64,000 nucleotides of DNA from positions 1-64,000 of the forward strand of contig JNEU01001170.1 of assembly GCA_000697475.1 (NCBI GenBank), in the 5' to 3' direction. This stretch comes from Lichtheimia corymbifera B2541 (taxonomy: Eukaryota > Mucoromycota > Mucoromycetes > Mucorales > Lichtheimiaceae). Under the pieces are notes generated by a model, which saw nothing but the letters and a program-made list of their open reading frames with translations, ran no database searches and was not told where the DNA came from. This document shows, one piece after another, positions 1-11,477 of the stretch; within the stretch, counting starts at the first letter, position 1; the number at the start of each line of letters is the position of its first letter. The translations under genes and the position numbers were made by a program.

Positions 1-289
1 TATAGGTCGGTTAAGGTACACATCATGTATTTATATCATTCATCTTATTATTGTATATACAAAGACAAGCACATAAGCATATAAGAGATGATACACAAGC
101 GTGGATCATCATACACAACTCAGCCCGTTACTCATTTACGTTATAGCTTGTTATTGGTAGAAAAGCTTTACTCTTTAGCATCCGCCTAGATATAGTACTC
201 AGAGGTAGATCGTTAGGAAGACGTCTCTTTTTCAGATACACTTTCAGAGTAAACAGCAATCTCACAGACTTGTTCGTTATACGTTTTTA

Positions 290-327
<38 letters not shown>

Positions 328-342
328 ATACACACATACATC
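1..342. other. Gene-free left edge with a (CA)n microsatellite
   Basis: No supportable gene. A perfect (CA)n dinucleotide tract runs from about 291 to 322 and degrades into CATACA repeats until the palindromic repeat array begins. The short ORFs here read through the microsatellite (His-Thr or Cys-Val runs) and are not credible proteins. Confidence 0.6.
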
Positions 343-1710
343 TCACGCACCCTGTGTGCAAGTTTCACGATCGTCGTGGCCACTCTCAGATTCACCCAAT
401 GTCACTACCAGCCAAAGTAGATCTGGTCGACCTCGAATTTTTTTTCCACTTTGGCTGGTGGTGACATCGCGAAATCTAGGATCGGCGAGGTTGATCGTGG
501 AACTTGCACACAGGGTGCGCTTGGCCCAGCCGAGCAACTTTGTTCTATTAAAGACCCCACGTTTCGTTGTAAAGTTTAGAGATACAGGCACATTTATGTT
601 TTTACTATGCTGTAAGCGTGATGCTATATGACAAGTGGTGTTTGTTCATTATGAAGTATCATGCAAAAGAGCGGTGTTGCACAAAGAAGTCCGTCTGCAT
701 CTTCGGCTCTATCGGGGTCTACCTACTTGACAATGAACAAACATCACTCTTCATATAGCATCACGCTTACAGCATAGTAAAAACATAAAGGTGCCTGTGT
801 CTCTAAACTTTACAATGAAACCTGGGGTCTTCAAACGAACAAACTTGCGCGGCTGGGTGAAGCGCACCCTGTGTGCAAGTTTCACGATCTAGCTCGCCAT
901 TCCTAGATTTACCCAATGTCACCACCAGCCAAAGTTGAACAGGTCGACCTCTGGAATTTTTTTTTTGACGAGGCTGGTGGCGACATTAGGTGAATCTGAG
1001 AATGGCGACGATGATCGTGAAACTTGCACCCAAGGTGCGCTTCACCCCGACGAGCAATATTGTTCGATTGAAGACCCCACGTTTCATTGTAAAGTTTAGA
1101 GATACAGACGCCTTTATTTTTTACATATGATATAAGCGCTATGCTATATGACAAGTGGTGTTTGTTCGTTGTCAAGTAGCTGGACCTCAATAGAGCCGAA
1201 GATGCAGACGAACTTCTTTGTGCAACACCGCTCTTTTGCATGATACTTCATAATGAACAAACACCACTTGTCATATAGCATCACGCTTACAGCATAGTAA
1301 AAACATAAATGTGCCTGTATCTCTAAACTTTACAACGAAACGTGGGGTCTTAATAGAACAAAGTTGCTCGTCGGGGCCAAGCGCACCCTGTGTGCAAGTT
1401 TCACGATCGTCGTGACCATTCTCAGATTCACCCAATGTCGCCACCAGCCTCGTCGAAAAAAAACTCCAGAGGTCGACCTGTTTAACTTTGGCTGGTGGTG
1501 ACATTGGGTGAATCTAGGAATGGCGAGCTAGATCGTGAAACTTCTATACATGATACTTTTGACCCCAACGAATAACTTTGTTGTATGTAAGACCTCATGT
1601 TTCATTGTAAAGTTTAGAGATATAGGCGTTTTATGCTTTCCTTATGCATGTTATATGACAAGTGGTCATTGTTCATTGTTAAGTAGCTTGACCTGATAAT
1701 GGAAAAGATG
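343..1710. repeat. Array of alternating palindromes (unnamed repeat family, locus 1)
   Basis: Two kinds of inverted repeat alternate head to tail. Type A (about 345-520, 861-1040, 1381-1540) has arms that open with GCACCCTGTGTGCAAGTTTC and close with its reverse complement, around a short T- or A-run centre next to a GTCGACC/GGTCGACC core. Type B (about 523-862, 1041-1380, and a diverged left arm 1560-1700) has arms of roughly 120 bp, holding ATAGCATCACGCTTACAGC and its complement, around an 80-bp unique centre. That centre occurs forward at about 651-730 and inverted at about 1172-1255, so longer inverted symmetry is superimposed. No transposase ORF is seen. It could be a foldback or MITE-like non-autonomous element; the family is not one I recognise. 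A second copy lies at 46.6 kb. Confidence 0.85.
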
Positions 1711-2942
1711 CAGAGGAACTGGTGTAGTAATACTCAGAGGGAGAGGGCTTGAAGAGCTCTTATTGGGTGGAGAGTGCATGATGGACACTCCCTAAATAGT
1801 AAGGTCCGCCTATGATGGTGTGGTTAACAAGCCAAAAATGATCAGTGCATCCAAGATTATGAGCGGTAATGGTATTGCTTGTCTCCAAGGTTCGTTCTCA
1901 TATAAGGCTATACTTACAAGGCGGCTCATGCTGATAGTACCATTGTCATTGGTAAGCATTATGATGTGTGTACTTGTGCCACAGAGCTCATCATCTTTCT
2001 TAACCGTAATGATTTAAGCTTACAATGGAAAGCTTCCGTATCAAGCAGTTTTGTTGGGTACCATTACTAAGGCTTTATTATCGTTGAAAATACAAGCGTC
2101 TATTTGAACATGTATACAATCCGTTATTGACACTACTCATCTCAGCATATGAATGCATCACGGGATAGCTAAATTGAAAGGAGTACAATATGTGCGATTC
2201 ATCAAACAGCATGGTTCGATTTAATCTTATTACAAGAATCATAAAGATAGATCACATACAGCGACTACCACGACAATGAGAGTAATAACAATGAAGCACG
2301 ATGGATGATCAAAGAGGCCAGCGCTCATTCACAAGGTTGCAATAAAAAAAATACGAAAATGGCCTTGGACACACGGCCGTGTAAGCAATTAAAAACAGTA
2401 GTACGATAGAGGAACGAAATGATGGATAGCGACAGCTTCCTTTTATCATGGATGGTGTGCGTGTGATTGATGTACTCGCAATAAATGTTTGCTGGGGATG
2501 ATGCGTGATGCATTGGCACAAAGGGGTGGATAGATTACTGAGGCGCATATGGCAGGATTAAGGCTGAAGAAAGCCTAGATGTAATATTATCCATGCATAA
2601 ATTAGGGCAGTTGATATGTAATAGCCATCATCGAACAATGAAATCGATCACCTCCTAACGCATCTCCCAGGCTTGACATTGTCAGTATGTTGCTCTTAAT
2701 GAGGATGGTGATGGTGTGGGTAGCGATGTTGTGCGTGCATGTATGTATTTGTATTCAAGTATAATAATCAGCGATCAAGCACCATGTTGGATTGTGTGCA
2801 ATAAGGCCGAATGATGGATTGGGAGATTTCTTCAAATGTGACATTGGGTCAATCAGCGGGGTTGAGTAACAGCTTTAGAGCGTCGCGTTATGTGTCCCAC
2901 ACCTGCAACTTTGCTTCCCTGTTCTATATTCTTCTTCAAACT
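1711..2942. other. Intergenic region upstream of UFD2
   Basis: No coding region that I can support. Short ORFs (65-79 codons) are on both strands but have no domain-like composition and no convincing splice partners. The last few hundred bases should hold the UFD2 promoter; no clear TATA box was found. Confidence 0.5.
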
Positions 2943-5900
2943 ATGGACAACGCTGGACCTTCCGATGCTGACAAGGTAAATGCATTAGGCACTCTCTCAA
3001 CATGTTTCTAATGCGACTTACAACACTGCAGATCCGATTGAAACGCCTTGCAAAGTTAGAGCAGCAAGCTGAAGAACAAAAAGCAGCTGCAGCTGCAGCA
3101 GCAGCAGCCGAAGCGAACAATGCTGCTACGTCGTCCACACCTGTCAATAACCAAAGCACGGCATCGTCAAAGCCAATCCAGTCATCGACACCAACGCCTC
3201 CAGCAAAACCAGTGGCAACACCAGCTAATGTATGGATATTTCTACATCATGGCTACGCAATATGCTGATCTGCGCACTTTTGCATACATACCTTATAGCA
3301 GCCAGCGACCCCAAAGTCACCAGCTCCTGCTACCAGCACACCACCTTCCAAGCCTGTACCGTCACCCACTCCAAAAGCACCTGCAAAGAGCTTCGAAGAC
3401 TGGCAAAACGAGGTTCTATCACGTATCCTACAGGTGACCTTGAACGTGAGTAGGAAATGTTGGGAACTTTTTTTTACATATAATCTGATATGGATCCTAG
3501 TTGGATACTGTATATAAACAAGGACGATGTGTTTATCTGCATGGATTGGTATCAGAACTCGAGGAGGAAAATGGTAAGTCTTTCATGGATGAAAAGGAGG
3601 TCGGGAGAGTCAACTAACCACCACGAGATTTAGAGCCCAAGCCATATCGCCTAAGTGAACCATTACTCGATCGCATCTTGGTTGCACGATTATCGATCGA
3701 TCCCAACGAGTCCAATGATGAATATCCTGAAGACGTCCGAAACGACTTGCGTGTATTGGATTTTGACTATTTGTTGGCTTGCTGGAAACGTGCACATGAA
3801 ATCAAACGCAATACAATGACACGGAGCAAGGTATATATTGATCGTATTATTGAGGAAGCAACTTACTTATGAATCCATGTAGAATCTTGATCCAGCAGTG
3901 CTTCAACAACGATTGGCATTACTCGACAACACCAAGGCATTGCTTATCTCATACTCTGGTTTGACGATTCAAATGCCGGACATGTTTCCCCAAATTCAAA
4001 GGTAAGGCGTCGTAGTGGATCTAAAACGTTGCTGGATCAGGTATTAAAACGAGTTATTATTAGCCCGACACCTTTGGGTCCAGAGCAACTAGTGCCTCGC
4101 TTGTTGGCCGAGCCAGATACCGCTGAAGGTCTACCAAGTGAATACCTTGTAGAATTGGTGGCAAGATTTTCCGATGATGGATTGGATCAGGTAATAATGG
4201 CAAAAAGATGAACATGATCTTGCGCACATTTTATTAAACCATCGTCAACCAGATCATTGGCTCCGCATTGGTGATCATCTCAAGCCGCTTACAAAATATG
4301 AATATCTTGGATGATTATAAGTCAAGCCTACGGGTATGTGGAATGGGTAACTAGTGTGATATGAAAGGCGACTTACAATGGGTACATAGGCATTGACCAA
4401 CTTGTGTGAGAACAAGACGATTGCTGGAATGGTAAAACAAAAGAAGAGGGATTTGGGGATAGTGTGAATTGACAACAAATTATGTATAGATCACCTCCCT
4501 TCCTGAATTCGATCCGAGCCATGCTGCAGCACATAACATTGAGAATATCTCACTCCTCGGTCCTTTTCTTAGTCTCACTGCATACCCAGATCGTTCGGTA
4601 AGTAAGGCAATCATTGATGATGGGGTAACCATACTGACTGAGGGTAATATTGATAGTCCAAAGTGGCCGAGAATTTCTTTCAAAATGCAGAAGAACGTTA
4701 TTCAGCGGACATCGAATCTTGCATGAACGGCATCAGGGCAACTATCCACAACATCCAGGTACAACCATACCGCTGAGAGTGATTTATAGGCAAGTGTATT
4801 GATTGATATGTATTGTAGAGAACCATGTTTGGAGTTATCAACAATATCGTTCGATCAAGTCCACAGGCTCGTGAAGCTGTGCTTTCCTACTTTGCCCACA
4901 TTCTTCAGCTCAACGTTAAACGTGCTCAAATGCAAGTGGATCCACTGACGGTTGCAAGTGAAGGATTTATGCACAACATTGCTGCCATTCTTCTCAGCTT
5001 TTGTGAGCCATTTATGGACGTCAAAGCATCCAAGGTAGGGTGCTTGCCACCGCGATCCTGCTTGTTATTAACACACTTTTTATATATGCAGATTGACAAG
5101 ATCGAACCAACCTACTTTAGAACAAGCCGTCGACTCGATGTCACAGAGGATACCAAGGTCACTGCTGATAAGGAGCAATCTGATCGATACTATAACAGCG
5201 GCGAGCCAAAAGGTAAGACACTGAGATTGATGATGATGGCTGGGAGAACTCATCACTTTTGGTGCAGCACACAACTTTATTAGCGATATCTTTTATTTGA
5301 CATTGGGATTCTATCATTATGGCCCTATTCGATCATTCGTCAACTACAATGAATTCAAGCGGGAGCATTCGGAAATGAAACGTCAGATGGACCGCATGGA
5401 ACAAGATATTGCTCGTATGGGAAATGTAAGTTTTTTTTTTCTCTTTTTGCAGATGAAGGTGATTGTATGCTAAATATAACATTCTAGACTCCTATGCAAG
5501 ACTTTCTCATGCAACGCTTAAAGGTATGGATTGTGGCAAAAGAGAGGATGGGATAAAATCAGCAGCTAACCCTGAATCATAGGCTCGGCTCGATTTGATG
5601 TCGATGCACAAGTTTGCTTACGAGTCCATGTTGATGGATGAGGAATATTTGTCCGAGACGATGCGATTCTACAATCTCGTCATGTCATGGATGATTCGTA
5701 CTGTCGATCCTAAGCACCAGCATCCTTGGGCCATGATCACCTTACCGCTTCCAAAGGACGTTCCCGAAGACTTTGCCATGCTTCCAGAATGGATCATTGA
5801 AGATGTGGTAGAATTTTTCATTTTCCTTGGAAAGTAAGTATACGCACATGAAAACGACAGCTGTGATGGGTGGGCTCATTTCGGTATGTAAAGGTACTGT

Positions 5901-7580
5901 TATCACATGAAGGTCTTCAAGAGCAATTCGCAAGAGGAGCTTGTGACATTTATCATCACTTTCCTTCGCAACACACAATATATCAAGAACCCCTATCTGA
6001 AAGCAAAGCTTGTGGAGGTAATATCATACAATGAAAAACAATGAACAACAGCCACTCATTGTGTATATATAGATTCTATTTTTCTTCACTTATCCAATTG
6101 CCAAGGGCGTGCCTGGAGAACTCGAGACAATGCTCAACTCACATCCACTTGCCCTGGATCATTTGATGGTGTCACTGATGACGTTTTATGTTGGTGAGTA
6201 CAAGCAAACGTCATAGTACAACGACAACAATTCCTCATCATGCTTTTTATTTTTGCAGAGGTGGAACAAACTGGCACCAGCTCTCAATTTTATGACAAGT
6301 TCAACATTCGATACAACATCAGCCATATCATGAAGACCATCTGGGGTCACCCTGCTCATCGTGCCAAGCTAAGAGAGGAGAGCAAGTATGTATATTTACG
6401 CTTGCACCATTTTATGCTTACAATTGACACTTTTTATAATAGAAACCACGAGATGTTCACCCGATTTGTCAACATGTTGATGAGCGATGTTACCTATCTT
6501 TTGGATGAGAGCTTGAGCAAGCTATCGGAAATCCATCAAATCCAATTGGAAATGGAAGACACAGCTGCTTGGGAGGCACAGCCAGTGGTAACGTTTCATG
6601 GATTGCCTTTTGTATACAAGACAATGAATTCACCATCGTGTATGTATAGCAACAACGACAAGAGCGGGAAGGCAATTTGCGATCTTTGGAACGTCAAGCA
6701 CAGTCGTATGTCGCATTAGGCAGTGAGACGGTTCACATGTTGCAGTACTTGACGGCTGAGGTGGTTGAGCCGTTTATGGTGACGGAGGTGGTGGATCGAT
6801 TGGCTGCTATGCTTGATTACAATCTTGCTCAGCTTGTGGGACCCAAGTGTACTGAGCTCAAGGTATAAACGAGGCAATTGCTGCTGCGTATTGTGCAATG
6901 TGATTTACCATGATGATTTTAGGTGAAAAACCGTGAAAAATACCATTTCCAGCCACGCGTGCTACTTTCAGAGATCATTGACATTTATCTTCATCTCAAT
7001 TGCCCAACCTTTGTGGAAGCGGTGGCTCGTGATGGCCGATCCTACAAGAAAGAATACTTTTCAAAGGCAGCATCCATCATGTTGAAGCAGCGTTTAAAGC
7101 ATCCTGATGATGTGGCCGCACTTGAATCCTTTGTCAACAAGGTCGAGGAAGCCATTCAATGCGGTGTTCTCGAGGAAGAAGAATTGGGTGATGTGCCTGA
7201 TGAATTCTTGGGTAAAGTCATTTTTTTATTATACGATGTGGCTATGTTTTATTAACAACGTCCAATAGATCCTATCCTTTCCAGCGTGATGGAGGACCCA
7301 GTGCTACTACCTACATCCAATACCATCGTGGATCGCAGTACAATTCGTGCTCATTTGCTTGGTGATACTCGTGATCCATTTAGTCGTGCACCCCTCTCCA
7401 TGGATATGGTCGAACCCGGTAAGGCTTTTGACATGAAAAGTCACTTATACCAGTCATCTAATCATTTTTTTTGGTATAGCCGACGAGCTCAAGGCAAAGA
7501 TTCAAGCATGGAGATTGGAGCAAAAGAGCAAGCGAAATGCAACAAAAGCTGGTGATGATCCCATGGATACTAGTGCATAA
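2943..7580 (+). CDS. ufd2: Ubiquitin conjugation factor E4 (Ufd2, U-box)
   Basis: This is a ubiquitin-chain elongation factor (E4) that extends short chains on substrates handed over by Cdc48/p97 for proteasomal degradation. The gene has many exons separated by introns of about 50-75 nt. Exon 1 (2943-2975) gives [11 protein letters not shown] and the second exon adds an Ala-rich charged helix (nine Ala in a row near 3091) and a Pro/Ser/Thr-rich linker. The long middle part (about 3.6-7.2 kb) is the helical Ufd2 core, recognisable by blocks such as the one around [20 protein letters not shown], by [17 protein letters not shown], and by [20 protein letters not shown]. The C-terminal U-box begins [20 protein letters not shown] (about 7268) and includes RDPFSRAPL; the protein ends DDPMDTSA at 7580. 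The length, roughly a thousand residues, suits the family. The convergent neighbour is the Rho GTPase, 188 bp away. Individual exon borders in the middle were not all checked. Confidence 0.95.
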
Positions 7581-7714
7581 AAAGCATTTTCTTTTTTTTT
7601 TCCACAATGTCGCTCAATGATATATAAAATGGGGGTTGTGGCTAAAGAAGATGAGACCACAATACAAGTTACATGTTTGGGGTGGGTTGTACAATGGGTG
7701 AAAAAGAGAAAGAG

Positions 7715-7742
7715 GGTGTGTGTGTGTGTGTGTGTGTGTGTG
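7715..7742. repeat. (GT)n microsatellite between convergent genes
   Basis: A perfect GT dinucleotide run of about 14 units in the 188-bp gap between the UFD2 stop and the Rho gene stop. It probably lies in one or both 3' UTRs. Confidence 0.9.
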
Positions 7743-7768
7743 GATATGAAGAGGAGGGTGTGTGGATT

Positions 7769-8666
7769 TTACAAGAGGACGCAGAAGGGATGTTTAGGGA
7801 TTGTCGCTCGAGCAGCTTGTTCAAAGACTTGTGCTATGTCTTGATTCAATTTCGCTGAGCATTCATAATACCCTCTGGCATTAATAGTATCAGCCATGGC
7901 CTGGCCCTATAGATGTCGACGATCACCCTTTTTAGTCATCCATAGACTCTTGATCCCTTTTGAACCTCCACCAAGTTTACCTGTTGATATGATACCGTTG
8001 TCATTCCACGTTTTCGTAAAGCTTCCAATGTGTCTGGATCATCTCGCAAATCCCTTTTGCATCCTACTAGGAAGAATGTATTGGAGTTACTATTGTATTG
8101 TACTTCAGGCAGCCACTATATTGTTGAGTAACATGTGATTGGTAAGATAAGCCAAAGATTCGTCTCTTTGATTCCACCACCCCATCACTCTACCTTTTCA
8201 GGGATATTGGCCAATGTCTCTGGGTCACTAATGTCGTAAGCAATAATGATAACGTCCGAGTCAGGATAAGCAAGCATGCGTAGTCGGTCGTACAGCTCTT
8301 GGCCTGTTACAGCAAATGATCGTTGTTGGTGAATTCATATTCGACTTTTTGCCATTAAAAAATATTACCTGCTGTATCCCATAGCTCAAGATTGACTTGA
8401 CGGCCATCCACATGCGTGGGCTTGACAAATGTGTCAAAGATAGTCGGTATATACTGCGTTGATATTGTGTGTTAGTTATTCATTTTCCTCGCTGATGATG
8501 ATGTCTTCTGATGCATGGAGAGGATGATCCTGCTCCCCCCACCAACCCCCAAAAGAATTACCTCTGTTGGGAAATAGCCTTTGGCATAGACGTGGAGCAT
8601 GCAAGTCTTGCCACATGCACCGTCTCCAACAATGACGAATCGACGTGAAAGGGGCTTTTTGACCAT
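7769..8666 (-). CDS. Rho-family small GTPase, divergent
   Basis: A membrane-anchored GTP switch of the Rho/Rac/Cdc42 family, expected to control actin, polarity or wall synthesis. Five exons (8562-8666, 8369-8453, 8194-8303, 7981-8115, 7769-7906) join in frame to 190 residues. The P-loop is GDGACGKT (residues 14-21), switch I YIPTIFD carries the Mg-sensing Thr39, and switch II is [13 protein letters not shown] (Gln65 kept). The block [12 protein letters not shown] replaces the usual TKxD/NKxD guanine-specificity motif with CKRD (119-122), and ECSAK is present. The C-terminus CVLL is a CaaX box whose final Leu predicts geranylgeranylation, but no strong polybasic tract precedes it. The first ATG is used, because Rho proteins start 8-14 residues before the P-loop. 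It is not clearly Rho1, Rac or Cdc42, and could be a lineage-specific Rho subfamily. Confidence 0.92.
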
Positions 8667-8692
8667 GAAGAAATAAAATGGAGAGTGTTATG

Positions 8693-8694
<2 letters not shown>

Positions 8695-8732
<38 letters not shown>
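8695..8732. repeat. (GT)n microsatellite in the Rho gene leader
   Basis: About 19 perfect GT units starting 29 bp upstream of the Rho start codon. It reads as CA repeats on the coding strand and probably lies in the 5' UTR. The adjacent DNA is purine-rich. Confidence 0.9.
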
Positions 8733-8737
<5 letters not shown>

Positions 8738-9804
8738 TAAAAAAGAGTAGAAGGAAGAAATAAAAGAGAAGGGAAAAGGACCTGTGTGAACTTGTGTGAG
8801 TGGGTGTAGGGTGCATCTCACTCACTCTCTGTCTCTCTTATGCTAAGCCTGGATGGGCAAGTATAGCCAGTGAGCAGTATCCAGGCTGAAAATGGAAAAC
8901 TCGACCAACAGCTGTGGCACAGTGATCTGTTTGTGCGTGTGTTCATGTGTTGGATTCCTCAACATTTGACCTCGCATATCATCATCATCATCATTATTAC
9001 TGCGCGATGGTGGATCCAGTAATATCAAAATTTCTTTTACATTTACGAGACAATATAACATATATACGCGTTTTCATACAATGGATGATGACATGGTTAC
9101 CCATACGCTGTGCCATCCTTCGACGGCGTGTCATATGACACACTTACATCCAGTACAAGTTGCCATCTTTGTGGCTGGCCCACCCGATTTGCCTTTTGCA
9201 GAAAACTGCACTATGCCTTTTCCTATCACTCCTATTCTTCCTTCTCATTTCCCATGCTTCGTTCAAGCTGCCTTTTACACTACATCATGCATTGTCATTC
9301 AACATGGTTGGTCTACATACATTGTACCTTAAAAGAACAATAGCAGTGATGATGGCATGGCGAGGTTTAATGAGCGATCGACTTATGCAGAAACACAATG
9401 TATCCGACTCCGATTACTCGTTTCCCATCAGTGCGCTTTTCATGCGTCATTTTATACAAGCAGGTGGTACCATTGCTAACATGCCCATGTATGGCTACTA
9501 GATGCAGATTTTTGATTACCAAATACCTGTGTGTGGGCATCATATTTTATAGTAACGTGCCATCACAAACCCTTTATTGGCGATGTGGCATGATATTGCT
9601 ATATAAACCCTGTTATGATGAGATAAGCCGCCCTGAACACAACAAAAATCTTGTCTAACCTGGCTGAGACACTGCCACTATTCACCAAGAATGGTTTACA
9701 TGAGGGATGATATAAAAGGATTCTATTGACCTTATGATTGAATGATGAAGTGGGTGGGATGCAGTATTCTATATTACATGAGTGTGTGGAGAGGGAGGGG
9801 TCAC
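8733..9804. other. Intergenic region, Rho promoter side and arrestin 3' side
   Basis: About 1.07 kb between two minus-strand genes. I see no gene. The overlapping plus-strand ORFs near 9081-9658 (83-113 codons) are hydrophobic, lack domain features and have no consistent frame, so they look like chance. The half next to 8733 should hold the Rho promoter; the half next to 9804 is the arrestin terminator region. Confidence 0.5.
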
Positions 9805-11014
9805 TTATGGGGTATACACGGGTGGGCCTTGCATGATCAATGTTGAAGAGCCATGACTTTTTGCACATTCCTGGTAGGGTGGTAATCTCGCATCCTGATC
9901 CTGGCGTCCATCAATGACGCGTATATCGGTTCCAAACCGAATGGTCTTGGTATATCTCCTCATGTATCGCTTGTTGTCATCATTTTTGCACTTGACCACT
10001 GCAGGGAAACTCAACAACATGGACACAATCACGTGATGATCCATTTCAAATTGGTCGTGAAATTGAGTTGAAGGGACCAAATGCTCCGGTACCTGATACG
10101 CTAATCGGAACGATCGGGGATGGCTACCTAATCTGAGCGGAGGTGTCGCTATTGTATGATGTTGTTGTCCAGATTGATCCAATTGTACCCATCGAATAGG
10201 CAGCAATAAATGTTTGCTCAATTTTTGTGTTGAGACACGTCGTCGTTCTATCCATTCGATATACACTTGTTCTAGCCACATGCCTTGTAGATGAGGTGCC
10301 ATCTGCAGCAGGATGCCCATTGTTTTGCCTGCAGTGATAGAACGATGCTCAAAAGCAATCCTATACTGGCACCAGGTGGTCGTTTGTTTAAGAGAGTCGA
10401 TGCCATGGTTGTGATACAATAATGATGCGGATGATGGTGCTGCGATCAGTCGTACAGGTATTGTGCAAGCGGTGTTTCGAATACGTTTCCGCGACAGCCA
10501 TTGTGGTTTACTGGTGGTAGAATTAGATGAGGTTGTGGTGGTGATACGATTATAATGCATGGTAGCTCGCAAGCTGTATTGGATGTCAAGTTCCGGGCAT
10601 TGTATGGTTGCAGGTAGATGGCTAGGCAATATCGATTCAAAAGTGCATTGCGTAGTGCCTGGTGAGATCAGCAAGTCGGGTGCTGTATCGGCATCGGTAT
10701 TATTGCTGCTAACTGGATACAACAAGACCGGATGACGAGCAATTTGTTTTCTTTCTCCCTTGAGTGGTCGATCACCATCTATTTCAATCATGTTAATAAA
10801 CAGTTGCGAGTGAATAATACTTGGAACACATACCTGTGATGATGTATTGGAATCCTTCAAAGAGTAATTCCAATGATTGGATGGTATATGATTTTCGACA
10901 TGTGATGCTGACCGATCCTCGAAGCACACCACCATTGCCACCATCAACTGGTAAGCGAATGTCAGGTTCCAGTAAACGAATATCAATCAAGGGGCCTTTG
11001 TCAAAATCCATCAA
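9805..11014 (-). CDS. Alpha-arrestin (arrestin-fold adaptor with PPxY)
   Basis: A ubiquitin-ligase adaptor of the ART/alpha-arrestin type, which typically links plasma-membrane transporters to a Rsp5/Nedd4 ligase for endocytosis. Two exons (10834-11014 and 9805-10778, with a 55-nt intron) give 384 residues. The N-terminal half starts PLIDIRLLEPDIRLPVDGGN and continues LRGSVSI and SLELLFEGFQY, the expected first beta strands of an arrestin_N domain. The middle, with IPVRLIAAPSS and a TAGKTMGILLQ block, suits the arrestin_C domain. The very C-terminus holds GPPVYTP, a PPxY WW-domain ligand (residues 379-382), and LPPYQE lies just before it. The protein is shorter than yeast ART proteins, and I cannot assign a specific ART. 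It shares a 463-bp divergent promoter region with the next gene. Confidence 0.85.
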
Positions 11015-11477
11015 GGGGGAAAAAGGGAGATAAAATTGTCAATTTGAAAGAGAGAGAGAAAGAGAAAGAGTGAAACCAATGAGGAGGACTAACCCGCGCC
11101 TTTAATGAATTGAAAAGAGCCTTAGATTGTCGGTTAATCATAATTTGTTGCAGCTGTGCTTGTAGCGGAATGCGGCTCTAGGTTTTTGCAAAGAAGTCTA
11201 GCTGGGTTGATGTATTACAGCATTGACAGGATGAACTCTAAAAGGTGAGGTTTCAGTTTCATTTATGTTGAAATAAGGAGAGGGCTGGTGGTGGTGGTGG
11301 TAGTGTATAGTCTGTGCGAAATGACGCTATTATATAGCAAATGGGTAGTCGCATTATTGTAGTATCCGCATGCAACGCTGTTCTCCTTTTGCGGACAAAG
11401 AACAAAGGTTGGGCTCGTGCACACTCTTCTTTCTTCACTTTTTATATTTTGTTACACACGTTTGGTCCAGAGGAAAC
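11015..11477. promoter_or_regulatory. Divergent promoter region, arrestin / disordered protein
   Basis: 463 bp between two start codons pointing away from each other. It holds a GA-rich tract (about 11049-11069), a GGT-triplet run (about 11286-11302) and a TATATAG element near 11331, placed for the plus-strand gene. Functional assignment is inference from position. Confidence 0.5.

Noticed and set aside
343..1710. ORFs inside the palindromic array (up to 110 codons)
   Set aside because: They follow the palindrome arms on both strands with mirror-like translations and are not conserved between copies.
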